NCBI GenBank assembly: GCA_964609625.1
Contig: CAZSRS010000006.1
Span: 62,001-126,000, forward strand
Source of the DNA: G963674665 sp964609625
Lineage (GTDB): Bacteria; Desulfobacterota; Desulfovibrionia; Desulfovibrionales; Desulfovibrionaceae
Reading direction: 5' to 3'
Length of the DNA stretch: 64,000 nucleotides
Shown here: piece after piece, positions 53,237-62,132 of the stretch
Numbering within the stretch: the first letter of the stretch is position 1
How the letters are laid out: the number at the start of each line of letters is the position of its first letter
Made by a program: the position numbers and the translations under genes
Notes under the pieces: generated by a model
What the model saw: only the letters and a program-made list of their open reading frames with translations
Told to the model about the DNA's origin: nothing
Databases searched by the model: none

Positions 53237-54151
53237 TCAGAGCGGGCCGAATTCCTCACGCAAGCGCGCCAAGGCATGCTCTTCCTTGGCCCTGTACCGC
53301 TCCTTTTCCAGAAAGGTGGGCTGCCCAGTGGGCGGCACGTCGTGGTGCATGTAGGCGTAGATGTCGAAGTTCTTGGCCGTGTGGCCGCGGATGTGCATCT
53401 CCCGGAACCACTGGCAGCCCACGTCGAGAATTTGCTTGCCCACGCCGATGATGGCGCCGAAGGGCGTGACCCGCCCCTGTGGCACGGTCAGCTTTCTGGC
53501 GGTCTTCAGGTCGATGAGCGCGCACCATTCGTTGACCCGGCACTCGGGCAGGGGCCAGGGCTGCTTCTGGAACATGGGGTGCATGCGGGGCACATGGTAT
53601 GCGCGCATGAGCGCCCCTTCGGGCGTGGGGGTGGACTTGTACAGCGCGGTGAGTTCGGCGAAATCCGGCCGATACTCGAGGTGGCGCTCAGGCCCGCACT
53701 TGCCCGTGAACGCGGCGGGGCAGTACCAGCATTGCCCCACGTGGCCGATGGCGATGTGCTCCCCGAGGTTGTCACGCAGGGCGCCGACCACGTCGTCGAA
53801 GAACCAGGCGTCGTTGTGGACGATCAGCACGTGGTCCTTGTCCGACATCTCCCAGCCGTATTGGTAGCGCACGCTGTGGCGGTAGGCCGTGTCGCCCAGC
53901 TTTTCGTACTCCAGGCCGAAGCAGTAGTGCCATTGCGGGGGCATGAAGTAGACGATCTTGTGCTTCAGGCGCTCCAGGACGAAGCCGTGCTGGCCGCTCT
54001 GGATGTCCACGCCCTGGGACTGGGTGTTCTCCTCGACAAAGTAGATTCTGTCGATGTGCCGGCCGCAGGAGCGCTCCAATGAGAGCAGGGCCAGGGCAGT
54101 CTGCCAGGGTTTGCCGCAGACACTGATGATCACGTCGATTTTGGAGGCCAT
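53237..54151 (-). CDS. glycosyltransferase-like protein of unknown family
   Basis: The 304-residue protein starts MASKIDVIISVCGKPWQTALALLSLERSCGRHIDRIYFVEE, which reads as the first strands and helix of a GT-A fold, with HVLIVHNDAWFFDDVVGAL as a possible acidic metal motif. The rest (QCWYCPAAFTGKCGPERH, TPFGAIIGVGKQILDVGCQWFREMHIRGH) is not recognised but looks like a well-formed soluble enzyme with several His and Cys. It converges with the AOR gene (2 bases between stops). A role in the surface-glycan cluster is only suggested by location. Confidence 0.65.
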   Translation of the reverse strand: MASKIDVIISVCGKPWQTALALLSLERSCGRHIDRIYFVEENTQSQGVDIQSGQHGFVLERLKHKIVYFMPPQWHYCFGLEYEKLGDTAYRHSVRYQYGWEMSDKDHVLIVHNDAWFFDDVVGALRDNLGEHIAIGHVGQCWYCPAAFTGKCGPERHLEYRPDFAELTALYKSTPTPEGALMRAYHVPRMHPMFQKQPWPLPECRVNEWCALIDLKTARKLTVPQGRVTPFGAIIGVGKQILDVGCQWFREMHIRGHTAKNFDIYAYMHHDVPPTGQPTFLEKERYRAKEEHALARLREEFGPL

Positions 54152-54471
54152 GGCACCTCTCTGTGGGGGTCAGGGGAGAACAGGGTCAGGGGTGCGGATC
54201 ACAGGTGCTCCCTGGTGGAGAGTACGTATGCCGCTGCCGGAACGCAAGGGGGGCCATAGAGGAGTTATTGGTGAAATCTTTGCGTCAAAGTTGGGAGGAT
54301 ATGCACTGGAAAGGCGCCTCGGCGCTAGTCAACAAATGCAGGGAAGGCGGACTGCAATGAAAGAAAATAAATGATGGATAGAATTGCTAGGTCCGCTTGA
54401 TTGATTTGCTCAAAACAGTAGCAATGTGCTGGATATCGTAACTGTTGGCTAAAGAATTCAGCCATGTTGTT
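54152..54471. other. intergenic, no gene recognised
   Basis: About 320 bases of falling GC between the GT-like gene start and the decayed hicA. Frames such as 54163-54360 are not convincing. Probably holds the promoter of the GT-like gene. Confidence 0.5.
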
Positions 54472-54654
54472 TTAAAATTGTATACACAGATCATTACATA
54501 TGTTCTTACACAATATGTTCGGTATCTCGGAATGACGTAATACAGCGGAGCTTTTATTTGTCTCGGGATGCCACCACCAAAAGTGTTTGGCGCCTTCCCG
54601 AAGAAGCTCGCAACCATTTTACTGCAAATGAAGAATAAAGTGTCGACGTTTCAT
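54472..54654 (-). pseudogene. decayed HicA-type toxin (in-frame stop at codon 12)
   Basis: Reading 54654 to 54472 gives MKRRHFILHLQ, a TAA stop at 54621-54619, then NGCELLREGAKHFWWWHP and SAVLRHSEIPNILCKNICND ending with a second TAA. The pattern NGCxLLREGAKHxxxxxP and VxRHxEIPxxLxKxICxD matches HicA/YcfA-family mRNA interferases, including the catalytic-His position in GAKH. Its ATG overlaps the stop of the hicB-like frame (ATGA), as in normal hicB-hicA operons. The ancestor had probably CAA or GAA at codon 12. Not found as a single open frame, so easily missed by gene callers. Confidence 0.7.
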
Positions 54655-54866
54655 GCTTTTAAGGTGACGTGCGTGAATTCGTCTCCAACTGCCACCAAGG
54701 CATCTTCTCTATTCATGGCGACTGCCTCGCACAATGTAGCCTGCAGGGTTTCAAGGAGTTCCTCCCTGCTGCGCTCCTGACAGTTGACGCCGGGAATCTC
54801 CTCGACCCAGCCGACCCACCAGTCTCCGTCCTGCCTGATTACAGCGGAGTATTCGTTGGATTACAT
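54651..54866 (-). pseudogene. HicB-type antitoxin remnant (stop right after start codon)
   Basis: In the frame ending at 54651 the product SNEYSAVIRQDGDWWVGWVE, then EIPGVNCQERSREELLETLQ, then ATLCEAVAMNRED and a short tail, is a typical HicB antitoxin (YxAVIxxDGDWWxGxxEEIPGVNCQ). However, the ATG at 54866 is followed directly by TAA (54863-54861), and no other ATG, GTG or TTG lies before the conserved part. A ribosome-site-like TAGGA stands upstream. So the antitoxin seems untranslatable unless an unusual start is used. Its end overlaps the decayed hicA by four bases. Confidence 0.72.
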
Positions 54867-55157
54867 GATCATTCCTATCGTTGAAGTCAAATTGTCATTA
54901 AGCGTGCTTGGGTAGCCCCTCTCATCGCGGTCAGAACCATCAGGCGAAGGTACCGGCAGGCATTTCGGAGGTGCCCAAACGCGCATTGTCGTGTAAAATT
55001 CGTCGGTAATGAGTTGTTCTTTACGGAGCGATGTAAAATGATACACGCTGGCATTATCGACGGTTGTGTTTTACTGGATCTGCGAGCTCTTCAATGGTGA
55101 TAGCAGACCCGCAGTCTGCAATCAAGCCTTGCCTGTTGGCTGAAACCGTACAACACG
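54867..55157. other. intergenic upstream of decayed hicB, unassigned
   Basis: A 61-codon minus-strand frame ends at 54861 in the very ATG-TAA that precedes the hicB remnant (begins MYHFTSLRKEQLITDEFYTT); it is not recognised and may be decayed DNA. Nothing else could be supported here. Confidence 0.35.
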
Positions 55158-55186
55158 CACAAGGCCGGCGCATTGCCGGCCTTGTG
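55158..55186. terminator. perfect 12-bp hairpin downstream of the DUF2087 gene
   Basis: CACAAGGCCGGC (55158-55169) and GCCGGCCTTGTG (55175-55186) are exact reverse complements with a 5-base loop, about 30 bases beyond the stop of the minus-strand DUF2087 gene. The following bases are only slightly T-rich. Confidence 0.65.
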
Positions 55187-55216
55187 TCATCGTCGTCAAT
55201 GCGCAACGGGCGCGAT

Positions 55217-55762
55217 CTACTGCCGCGGGTGCTGGAACAGTGCCGCGGCCTCGGCAGGTGGTCGTCGCTCCAGCCGCTTGTACTCGCGGCCGTCCGGGGT
55301 GCGTGTGACCATGCCCCGGTCCACCAGTTCACGCCGCAGCAGCGCGTGATCGCCGAAAAGGTGGCGTTGTTGCAAGAGTTCGCTGATCTCGCGTTCCGTG
55401 AAGCTGACGCGCGCCGGCAACCTCGACCAGAGCACCCAGAGGCAGAGCATGCGCTGGCTGAATTTGCCGGGCCAGCGGATCAGCCGCCCCTGATCATCGA
55501 AGAGACGCACCACCTGTTGCACGCGCTTGTGGTCGATCTCCTCCGCTGGTGGAGGGGGCGCTGAATGCCGGGCCTCGAGGTCGGCAAGGGCCTCCTGCTG
55601 GGCACGGAAGTGCTGGAAGTTGCGATAGCCACCCGCCCGGCTGAGCAGGTTGAGCATCTCGAGGTGGCTGGGAAGCCGCTCCAGGCCGCCGATCTGACGG
55701 CGCAGGGAGCGGGCGAACGCGGCGATGTCGCCCACGTAAAGGGACAAGGGAATCCTGGACAT
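55217..55762 (-). CDS. DUF2087 domain protein
   Basis: The 181-residue protein has an N-terminal helical part (LYVGDIAAFARSLRRQIGGLERLPSHLEMLNLLSRAGGYRNFQHFRAQ), then a C-terminal DUF2087 domain: RVVRLFDDQGRLIRWPGKFSQRMLCLWVLWSRLP, FTEREISELLQQRHLFGDHALLRRELVDRGMVTRTPDGREYKRLERRPP. The latter resembles a winged-helix DNA-binding fold, and the first part resembles modules that read a target. Likely a transcription-related protein of unknown target. It is followed by a strong hairpin and is monocistronic. Confidence 0.82.
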   Translation of the reverse strand: MSRIPLSLYVGDIAAFARSLRRQIGGLERLPSHLEMLNLLSRAGGYRNFQHFRAQQEALADLEARHSAPPPPAEEIDHKRVQQVVRLFDDQGRLIRWPGKFSQRMLCLWVLWSRLPARVSFTEREISELLQQRHLFGDHALLRRELVDRGMVTRTPDGREYKRLERRPPAEAAALFQHPRQ

Positions 55763-55991
55763 GACTTATCCTCGCTTGTCGCGCCTGCCAAAAACGATTG
55801 ACTGCCGGTGGTCGCCGTCTTCCGACTCGGCACGGGGATAAGGTGTCGATAGGAAAGGGTATGAGGCAGGTTTAGCACCCCGGATACGGGGCGGCGACGC
55901 CTAGGTGAACTGCCGACCAAGGCGTACCATACAGGGGCTTGCGGTCGTATGCAACAGGAGCGAGGGAGCCAAGCGCGAGAAGGTGTGGCAT

Positions 55992-56025
55992 GGGGGAGGA
56001 GCGTTTTTCAAAAGCTTCCTCCCCC
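55992..56025 (-). terminator. terminator-like hairpin downstream of gltX
   Basis: GGGGGAGGAGC (55992-56002) pairs with GCTTCCTCCCCC (56014-56025), with one bulge, 25 bases beyond the gltX stop. The T run lies in the loop and not after the stem. Confidence 0.5.
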
Positions 56026-56049
56026 GGAAAGACGTCTTTCATCAGTGTG

Positions 56050-57459
56050 TCACGCCCCCAACGCCAAGGCGGTGCACAGGCGGGTCAGGGTCTTGTCCCT
56101 GCCCAGCACCGTTATCATCTCGAACAGACCGGGGCTGAAGGTTCGGCCCGTGAGCGCCACCCGCAGGGGCTGGGCCAGGAGCTTGAATTTGATCTGGTGC
56201 TGGTCCAGGTAGGCTTGCACGGACGCTTCCAGTGTGGGCTGATCAAAGGGCTCGACCTCGCGCAGCAGGACCGCCACGCGCTCAAGATGCTCCCGGGTCT
56301 CTGGGGTCAGGAACTTCCGCACGGCCTCGGGGTCGTAGTCCAGCGCTGTGTCGGGGCGGACGAAGATCTCGGCCTGTTCGGCCATCTCCTGCATGGTCTT
56401 GGCCCTGGGTTGGAACAGGGGCGTGACCGTGGCCAGGTAGGCGATGTCGGCGGCCTCTGGCCCCAGGCCCTGCATGCCGGCCCAGCGTTCTGCCAGCAGC
56501 GCGGCCAGTCGCTCGGGCGGGGATTCCTTGATGTAGTGGCTGTTCAGCCAGTTCAGCTTTTCGGGGTCAAAAGCCGAGGCCGAGGAGTTGAGATGCTCGA
56601 TGCTGAAGAGTCGGAGCAGCTCCTGGCGGGAGAATATCTCCTGGTCGCCGTGGGCCCAGCCCAGCCGCACCAGGTAGTTGACCAGGGCTTCGGGCAGGTA
56701 ACCGTCCTGCTCGTACTCCATGACCGAGCGCGCGCCGTGGCGCTTGGAGAGTTTCTTCTTGTCCGGCCCCAGGATCATGGGAACATGGCCGAAGCGCGGC
56801 AAGGGAAAGCCCAGGGCCTGGTAGAGCAGAATCTGACGCGGGGTGTTGTTCACGTGGTCGTCGCCGCGCAGCACGTGGGTCACGCCCTGGTCATGGTCGT
56901 CGGCCACCACGGCCAGGTTGTACGTGGGCGCGCCGTCGGTCCGGCGCAGGACCATGTCGTCCAGCTCGGTGTTTTCCACGGCGATGACGCCCTTGACCAT
57001 GTCCTCGAACACGGTCTTGCCCGTGAGCGGGGTCTTGAAACGCACCACACGTCCCTCGCCGTGGGGCAGGCCGCGCTCGCGGCAGCGGCCGTCGTACTTG
57101 GGTTTCAGACCCTTGGCCCTGGCCTCCTCGCGCATGGCCTCCACCTCTTCCGGGGAGCATTCGCAATAATAGGCATGCCCCGTGGCCAGCATCCGGTCCA
57201 CGTGTTCGTTGTAGAAATCGAAGCGCTGGCTCTGGTAGATGGGCTCGCCGTCCCATTCCAGGCCCAGCCAGGTCATGGAGCGCAGGATGGCCTCGGTCAT
57301 CTCCTGGCTGGAGCGTGTTTGGTCGGTGTCTTCGATGCGCAGGAGGAAACGCCCCCCCTGGCTGCGGGCCAAAAGCCAATTGAAAATCGCGGTCCGCGCC
57401 CCCCCGATGTGCAGATGCCCGGTAGGGCTGGGGGCGAACCGCGTCACGGGCGCCGTCAT
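56050..57459 (-). CDS. gltX: glutamyl-tRNA synthetase
   Basis: The start at 57459 (MTAPVTRFAPSPTGHLHIGGA) carries the HIGH motif; the class I KMSKS equivalent is KKLSKRHGARS. Other motifs: RIEDTDQTRSSQEM, CYCECSPEEVEAMREEARAKG (with the Cys cluster of the zinc region), YNLAVVADDHDQGVTHVLRGDDHVNNTPRQILLYQALG and FGHVPMILG. The 469 residues are normal for GltX. GAGGATC precedes the ATG. The frame is open upstream to 57636, but that stretch overlaps nfu. It also feeds the HemA/HemL C5 tetrapyrrole path via glutamyl-tRNA. Confidence 0.97.
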   Translation of the reverse strand: MTAPVTRFAPSPTGHLHIGGARTAIFNWLLARSQGGRFLLRIEDTDQTRSSQEMTEAILRSMTWLGLEWDGEPIYQSQRFDFYNEHVDRMLATGHAYYCECSPEEVEAMREEARAKGLKPKYDGRCRERGLPHGEGRVVRFKTPLTGKTVFEDMVKGVIAVENTELDDMVLRRTDGAPTYNLAVVADDHDQGVTHVLRGDDHVNNTPRQILLYQALGFPLPRFGHVPMILGPDKKKLSKRHGARSVMEYEQDGYLPEALVNYLVRLGWAHGDQEIFSRQELLRLFSIEHLNSSASAFDPEKLNWLNSHYIKESPPERLAALLAERWAGMQGLGPEAADIAYLATVTPLFQPRAKTMQEMAEQAEIFVRPDTALDYDPEAVRKFLTPETREHLERVAVLLREVEPFDQPTLEASVQAYLDQHQIKFKLLAQPLRVALTGRTFSPGLFEMITVLGRDKTLTRLCTALALGA

Positions 57460-57479
57460 GTGATCCTCACAAGGAAATG

Positions 57480-57510
57480 ACGCACCGACGGAAAGCTCCC
57501 GCCGGTGCGT
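57480..57510 (-). terminator. hairpin downstream of nfu
   Basis: ACGCACCG (57480-57487) and CGGTGCGT (57503-57510) form an 8-bp stem between nfu and gltX. On the minus strand it is followed by TCATTTCCTTG, partly T-rich. Confidence 0.5.
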
Positions 57511-57536
57511 GGTTGGAACATGGTGTTCGGGCGGAG

Positions 57537-57758
57537 CTAGACCGACTCGACGGCCTTGACCTCGGGCACCTCGCGCATGAGGATGCGCTCGATGCCGTTC
57601 TTCAAGGTGATCTGCGACATGGGGCATCCCTTGCACGCTCCCACGAGCCGCACCTTGACAATGCCGTTGTCGGTGATCTCGATCAGCTCCACGTCGCCGC
57701 CGTCGGCTTGCAGCGCGGGTTTAACCTTGGCCAGTGCGGCTTCCACTTTCTCTTTCAT
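57537..57758 (-). CDS. NifU-like C-terminal domain (Nfu) Fe-S carrier
   Basis: A 73-residue single Nfu domain: VKPALQADGGDVELIEITDNGIVKVRLVGACKGCPMSQITLKNGIERIL, with the cluster cysteines in CKGC. It carries or delivers a [4Fe-4S] cluster. It complements the full-length NifU at 15703, which has its own Nfu domain. It lies 78 bases upstream of gltX on the same strand, with a hairpin between. Confidence 0.95.
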   Translation of the reverse strand: MKEKVEAALAKVKPALQADGGDVELIEITDNGIVKVRLVGACKGCPMSQITLKNGIERILMREVPEVKAVESV

Positions 57759-57790
57759 GGGGTGACTCCTGGTATGTATGATGCCTGCGG

Positions 57791-60016
57791 TTACGCACTT
57801 TGCTCCGGAGTGTCAAATGAGTCCAGCAGTCGCTCGAATCGCGGCAGCACCGCCTCCACGCCGAAGCGCTCCCGCGCGGCGATCGCGATGGCCTGCCTGT
57901 CCAGGGCTGGGCGACCGTGCTCCTGGATGAGCGCGGCCAGGGCAGGTACGTCTTCCGGGGGCGCCAGCCAACCGTCCTTGCCCGGTCGGACGATCTCCTC
58001 CACCCCGCCGGGGCAGGCCAGGGCCAGGGCCGGCACGCCCAAGGCCAGGGCCTCCAGCAGGGCGTTGGGGAGCCCTTCGTAGCGCGAGGAGAGCACGAAG
58101 CAGTCCGCCCCCGCCAGCAGCGGAAAGGGATTGGCCAGAAACCCGGCGAAAGAGACGTAGCTCTCTAGGCCCAGGGACATGGCCTGCCCCCGTAGTTCAG
58201 GTTCCAGCGGTCCCTGGCCGATGATAGTCAGATGGGGGCGCGGCCGCATGTCCCGCGCGGCCAGGGCCAGGGCCTCCAGCAGCAGGTCGAAGCCCTTTTG
58301 CCGCACCAGCCGCCCCATGGCCACCAGGCAGGGCCGCTCCGGGTCCAGGGCATCGTGCGGGGGCTGCTTCTGCGCGGCCAGACGGTGCAGGCGCCCCACG
58401 TCCACCGGGTTGGGCAGAAGCACCAGTCGCGTGCCAGGGACGCGCGATTCCAGGTCCTGGAGCATCTCAGCGGACTGGCAGAGCACGGCGTCGAAGCCGG
58501 GCCAGAGTCTCGCATACAGGGGGGCGTACCAGGCCGGAATCTCACCGGCGGCCAGCTTGCGCCCCAAGATGTAACTCTCCCGCGCCAGCACCCGCGTGCC
58601 CCTGGGGAAGAGTGGCATGGCCAGCCGCACCAGGAGGTTCATATGTCCCTGCACGCCGCACACCACATGGGGGCGTTGCCTCCGCACCAGACGCACCAGG
58701 GCGGGCCAGCAGCTTCGTACCCGCCCCTTGCCCAAAGGAATGACGTCCACGTCGTTCGGTAGAGCATCCAGCAGCGGACCCGAGGCCTGGGCCAACGCCA
58801 GGGAGGGGGCGAAGCGTCGGCGATCCAGATGGCGCAGCAGGGTGGCCACGACCCGCTCCGCGCCGCCTCCGGCCATGGATGGCGAGACAAAGAGCACCCC
58901 ACGCCGGTCGCGGGGCATGACGGCCAGGTCCGCGAAGAGGCGTTCCCAGCGGTTGGCCACGGCCTCCAGGCTGTGGCGTTCGCGCACCGCCACGGCGGCC
59001 CGCCCCAGCCTGAGGCGCAATTCCGGATCGGCCAGCAACGCGGCGAGTTCCCTGGCCAGGGACGCGACCATGATCGCGTCGTCCTCGCCTTGGGCCAGCA
59101 GGCCGTTCTCGCGGTGTCGGATCAGCGCTCCAGGCCCCCAGGGGCAATTCGCGGCCAGCACGGTCCGCCCCAGGGCCATGGCCTCCAGCAGAGCGTTGGG
59201 GTATCCCTCGTAGCGCGAGGGCAGCACAAAAATCGCGCAGGCAGCTATCGCGGCGTCGACATCGTGTACGGCTCCAGGCAGTTCCACCCGGTCGGCCAAG
59301 CCCAGGTCCCGGGCCAAGTTCTCCAGGGAGGCGCGCTCCGCCCCCTCACCGAGAATGCGCAGACGCCAGTCCGGGAACTGCTGGGTCACGGTGGCAAATG
59401 CCCGCAGCAGCAGGTCGAAGCCCTTCTGGCGGTGCAAGCGCCCCACGCTGTAGATCAGGCGCGAGTCAGGCAGGGAGGGCGCTTCGGACCCCATGACCAC
59501 GGGGTTGGGGATGACCCTGGCGCGCGGGAACACGCCTGGAGGCAGGGACTCCAGGCTCTCCCAGGTCTGCACCACCACCGCCGAGGCCAGGGGCAGGGCC
59601 AGGCGTCTGAGCGCCTGCCAGGGAAGAGGCAAGGGCTGGCGCAGGGGGTTGTTGCGTTCGGCCGCAACCATCGGCACGCCGCTCCCCAGATTGGCCAGCA
59701 CCGTGAGCACGGCCGTGCTCCCCACAAAGCCCAGGATCACGTCGGGCCGCGTGGCGGTCAGGGCAGCACGCAGAGCGCGCAGCCGGCGCAGGTTGGCGGC
59801 CGCGCTCTGCCAGCAGGAGCGCGTTTCGGCGACGAGATCGAGGCCCTGGACCCTCACGCCCGCGTGCAGGGGGAAGAAGGCGCGCTCCCGGCTGGAGGCG
59901 TCGAGGCAGAGCAGCGTCACGCCCCAGCCTTTGGCTGCCCAGTGCGAGCCCAGGAGCGAGGCCACCCGTTGCGCACCGCCGCAGTTCAGGGAAGGGAGCA
60001 CGAAGGTGATGTTCAT
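57791..60016 (-). CDS. double GT4-type glycosyltransferase (two fused group 1 domains)
   Basis: The protein has two complete GT-B enzymes in one chain. The first begins ITFVLPSLNCGGAQRVASLL and has the acidic motif RYEGYPNALLEAMALGRTV; the second begins GVLFVSPSMAGGGAERVVATLL (about residue 365) and has RYEGLPNALLEALALGVPALA. Both contain the donor-binding GAVHD/GQGPLE-type regions. The ATG at 60016 gives 741 residues; a TTG at 60082 is possible. The fusion suggests two successive sugar transfers of a surface glycan. The ABC exporter gene lies upstream on the same strand. Confidence 0.9.
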   Translation of the reverse strand: MNITFVLPSLNCGGAQRVASLLGSHWAAKGWGVTLLCLDASSRERAFFPLHAGVRVQGLDLVAETRSCWQSAAANLRRLRALRAALTATRPDVILGFVGSTAVLTVLANLGSGVPMVAAERNNPLRQPLPLPWQALRRLALPLASAVVVQTWESLESLPPGVFPRARVIPNPVVMGSEAPSLPDSRLIYSVGRLHRQKGFDLLLRAFATVTQQFPDWRLRILGEGAERASLENLARDLGLADRVELPGAVHDVDAAIAACAIFVLPSRYEGYPNALLEAMALGRTVLAANCPWGPGALIRHRENGLLAQGEDDAIMVASLARELAALLADPELRLRLGRAAVAVRERHSLEAVANRWERLFADLAVMPRDRRGVLFVSPSMAGGGAERVVATLLRHLDRRRFAPSLALAQASGPLLDALPNDVDVIPLGKGRVRSCWPALVRLVRRQRPHVVCGVQGHMNLLVRLAMPLFPRGTRVLARESYILGRKLAAGEIPAWYAPLYARLWPGFDAVLCQSAEMLQDLESRVPGTRLVLLPNPVDVGRLHRLAAQKQPPHDALDPERPCLVAMGRLVRQKGFDLLLEALALAARDMRPRPHLTIIGQGPLEPELRGQAMSLGLESYVSFAGFLANPFPLLAGADCFVLSSRYEGLPNALLEALALGVPALALACPGGVEEIVRPGKDGWLAPPEDVPALAALIQEHGRPALDRQAIAIAARERFGVEAVLPRFERLLDSFDTPEQSA

Positions 60017-60156
60017 GATGGGCCGCGTTTCCCCGGACCCCCCTTCCCGAGATTTTTGGAATGGAGGATGGTTACTTGTCAATCATACCTTACTGATTCA
60101 TGCGTGACTCTAAATACATCGGCAACAAAGCCCTGAAGGGGCGCCCCTGATTAAAG

Positions 60157-60175
60157 CCTGGCCCATCGGGCCAGG
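60157..60175 (-). terminator. hairpin between the ABC exporter and the GT4 gene
   Basis: CCTGGCCC (60157-60164) and GGGCCAGG (60168-60175) form an 8-bp stem with a 3-base loop, just after the ABC gene stop. On the minus strand a short T run (CTTTAATC) follows. Confidence 0.6.
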
Positions 60176-60192
60176 CGCGGTAGAACCACCAC

Positions 60193-61884
60193 TTATAAGG
60201 TCGGCATCTCCCGCAGGGTTCCGTTGTCCATGAGCAGAACCGTGTCCGCCAGGCGCGTGGCCACCGGGGAATGCGCCACCAGGAGCATGGCACAACGACC
60301 CTTGAGCTGTTCCAGGGCCGCGAGTACCTGGGTCTCGGCCTCGGGGTCCAGGGCGCTGGTGGGCTCGTCCAGGAGCAGCAGCCAGGGCCCGCGATACAGA
60401 GCGCGAGCCAGGGCCAAGCGCTGGCGCTCCCCGCCCGAGAGCCGCCCCCCGCGTTCTCCCGCCATGCTCTCCAATCCCTGGGGCAGGGCCTCGATGAACT
60501 CCAAGCAGTGGGCCTGCCGCGCGGCCTCCAGGGCGCGCTCCCGGTCCGGCTTCGCATCGCCCCAGGCGATGTTCTCCAGGACGCTGGCGTGGAAGACGGG
60601 CGAATCCTGGAGCACCAGGCCGATGCGGCCGCGCCAGGCCTCGATGTCCAGCGCCTGCAAGGGCGCGCCGTCAACGAGGATACGACCGCTTTGTGCCGGC
60701 AACAGCCCCAGGAGCAGGTCCAGCAGCGTGCTCTTGCCGCTGCCGGAGGCTCCGGTCACGGCCAGGCATCCGTGGCGCGGCAGGCGCAGGTGGATGTCGC
60801 GCAGGGCTGGACGCGCCCCCCCTGGGTAGGTGTAGCCCACGCCCTCCAGCAACAGTTCGCGCTCGAAGACCGGGGCGCGTGTGCCGAAGCTCCGGGCCTG
60901 GGCCTGCCCGGCCAAGTCCATGCGTCGTTGCCAGGAATGATAAAATGTAAGCGCGCCCCGCGCTTGGTACAGGCATTTTTGCAAGGCGGTCAGCCGTGGC
61001 GTGAGGCGGTAGAACAAGGCCAGGAAAACCAGAGCCTGGGCAACGGAATACTCCCGCACCATGAGCATGACCCAGAGGAACAGGGCCACGAAGAGCACAG
61101 CGCCAAGCTCCACCAGCAGGCGGGTGATCTCGCCGTAGCGTTGGGAGGCGAAGAACGCGGTGGCATAGTCCCTGAACATCCGGCCGGCCTGCTCCCTGGC
61201 CTGGGTCGTACGTCCGGTGCCACGGAAGAACTTGAGGTGGTTGAACAGCTCCGATACCTGCTCGCCGATGCGTGAAAGCAGGGGCGAGAGCCTGTCGGCG
61301 TGGGCGTGCCCCCTGGCGGCCACCATCCGATAAAGCAGTACCGCGCCAGCGCCGAAGCCCAGGGTGTAGCCGGTCATCTCCACGGAAACCGCGAGGGCAG
61401 TGCCCACGAAGGCCAGGATCACGCAGCACAGCCCCAGGCCCTGTACGAAGTACTGGGTGCCCCAGGCAATCTGGTATCCCTCCATGATCAGGGACTTGCC
61501 GATGTCCCCGGTCTTGAGGGATAAAAAATGTGCCCACTCCATGGACAGCAGGGCATCACTCATGCCGGCGCGGAAACGCTCCTCCACCTGGGCGCGCAAC
61601 CTGAGCCGGGAGGTCTGGACCGCGTAGCTGAGCAAGGCCGTGCCCACGCCCAGAACCACGAAGGTCAGGAGCCCGAAGAGGAACAGGCTGTCACCCTGCA
61701 TGCCGAACAACGGCGGCCCCTGCTCCCGGCGTTGCAGCACCGGGATCAGAGCCAGCAGGGCCAACCCCTCGCACAGGCCGGCGACTGCGGCCAAGCCCAC
61801 GCCGGCCGCTGCCTGCCTGCGGAATCCAGCCAAGATGCGCCCATACGCCGCGAAAAGGGATGTTGTCTCGTACACCAAGCTCAT
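60193..61884 (-). CDS. ABC exporter, fused membrane and ATPase domains (MsbA-like)
   Basis: The 563-residue half-transporter has ~six membrane segments in residues 15-300 (for example GVGLAAVAGLCEGLALLALIPVL, LVFLALFYRLTPRLTALQKCL) and an ATPase domain with Walker A GASGSGKSTLL, Q-loop GLVLQDSPVFHASVLENIAWGD, signature GRLSGGERQRLALARAL, Walker B LLLLDEPTSALDP and H-loop LLVAHSPVATRLADTVLLMDNG. Such homodimers export lipid-linked glycans or peptides; here the glycosyltransferase next to it suggests a glycolipid. Function not proven. Confidence 0.93.
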   Translation of the reverse strand: MSLVYETTSLFAAYGRILAGFRRQAAAGVGLAAVAGLCEGLALLALIPVLQRREQGPPLFGMQGDSLFLFGLLTFVVLGVGTALLSYAVQTSRLRLRAQVEERFRAGMSDALLSMEWAHFLSLKTGDIGKSLIMEGYQIAWGTQYFVQGLGLCCVILAFVGTALAVSVEMTGYTLGFGAGAVLLYRMVAARGHAHADRLSPLLSRIGEQVSELFNHLKFFRGTGRTTQAREQAGRMFRDYATAFFASQRYGEITRLLVELGAVLFVALFLWVMLMVREYSVAQALVFLALFYRLTPRLTALQKCLYQARGALTFYHSWQRRMDLAGQAQARSFGTRAPVFERELLLEGVGYTYPGGARPALRDIHLRLPRHGCLAVTGASGSGKSTLLDLLLGLLPAQSGRILVDGAPLQALDIEAWRGRIGLVLQDSPVFHASVLENIAWGDAKPDRERALEAARQAHCLEFIEALPQGLESMAGERGGRLSGGERQRLALARALYRGPWLLLLDEPTSALDPEAETQVLAALEQLKGRCAMLLVAHSPVATRLADTVLLMDNGTLREMPTL

Positions 61885-62132
61885 GGTTCAGGTCCTGCCC
61901 TTCCGGCTTCGTGTCGTGCCCCCGCGTTTGAGGGCGGAGATCACGGCCGTGATTCCGACGGGGTGCATGACCTGCCTGTACCGGAGCGTGGGGTCTGAAG
62001 GCAAGGGACTCTTCATGCAAAAAGGAAGCAAAACTCTTGCCTTGGGCAAGACTTTCACGCCGTGATGCGCTATGATCCCCGCACATCCGTATCCGGTGCA
62101 AACTGTCGGCAATCCCAAAGAAGGGGGCGTTT

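Noticed and set aside
54152..55157. possible insertion sequence or phage remnant in the low-GC island
   Set aside because: No transposase or integrase motif, terminal inverted repeat or target duplication was seen; only the decayed hicBA could be supported.
55939..57480. 513-codon plus-strand open frame
   Set aside because: Antisense to gltX, which has HIGH and KMSKS-type motifs.
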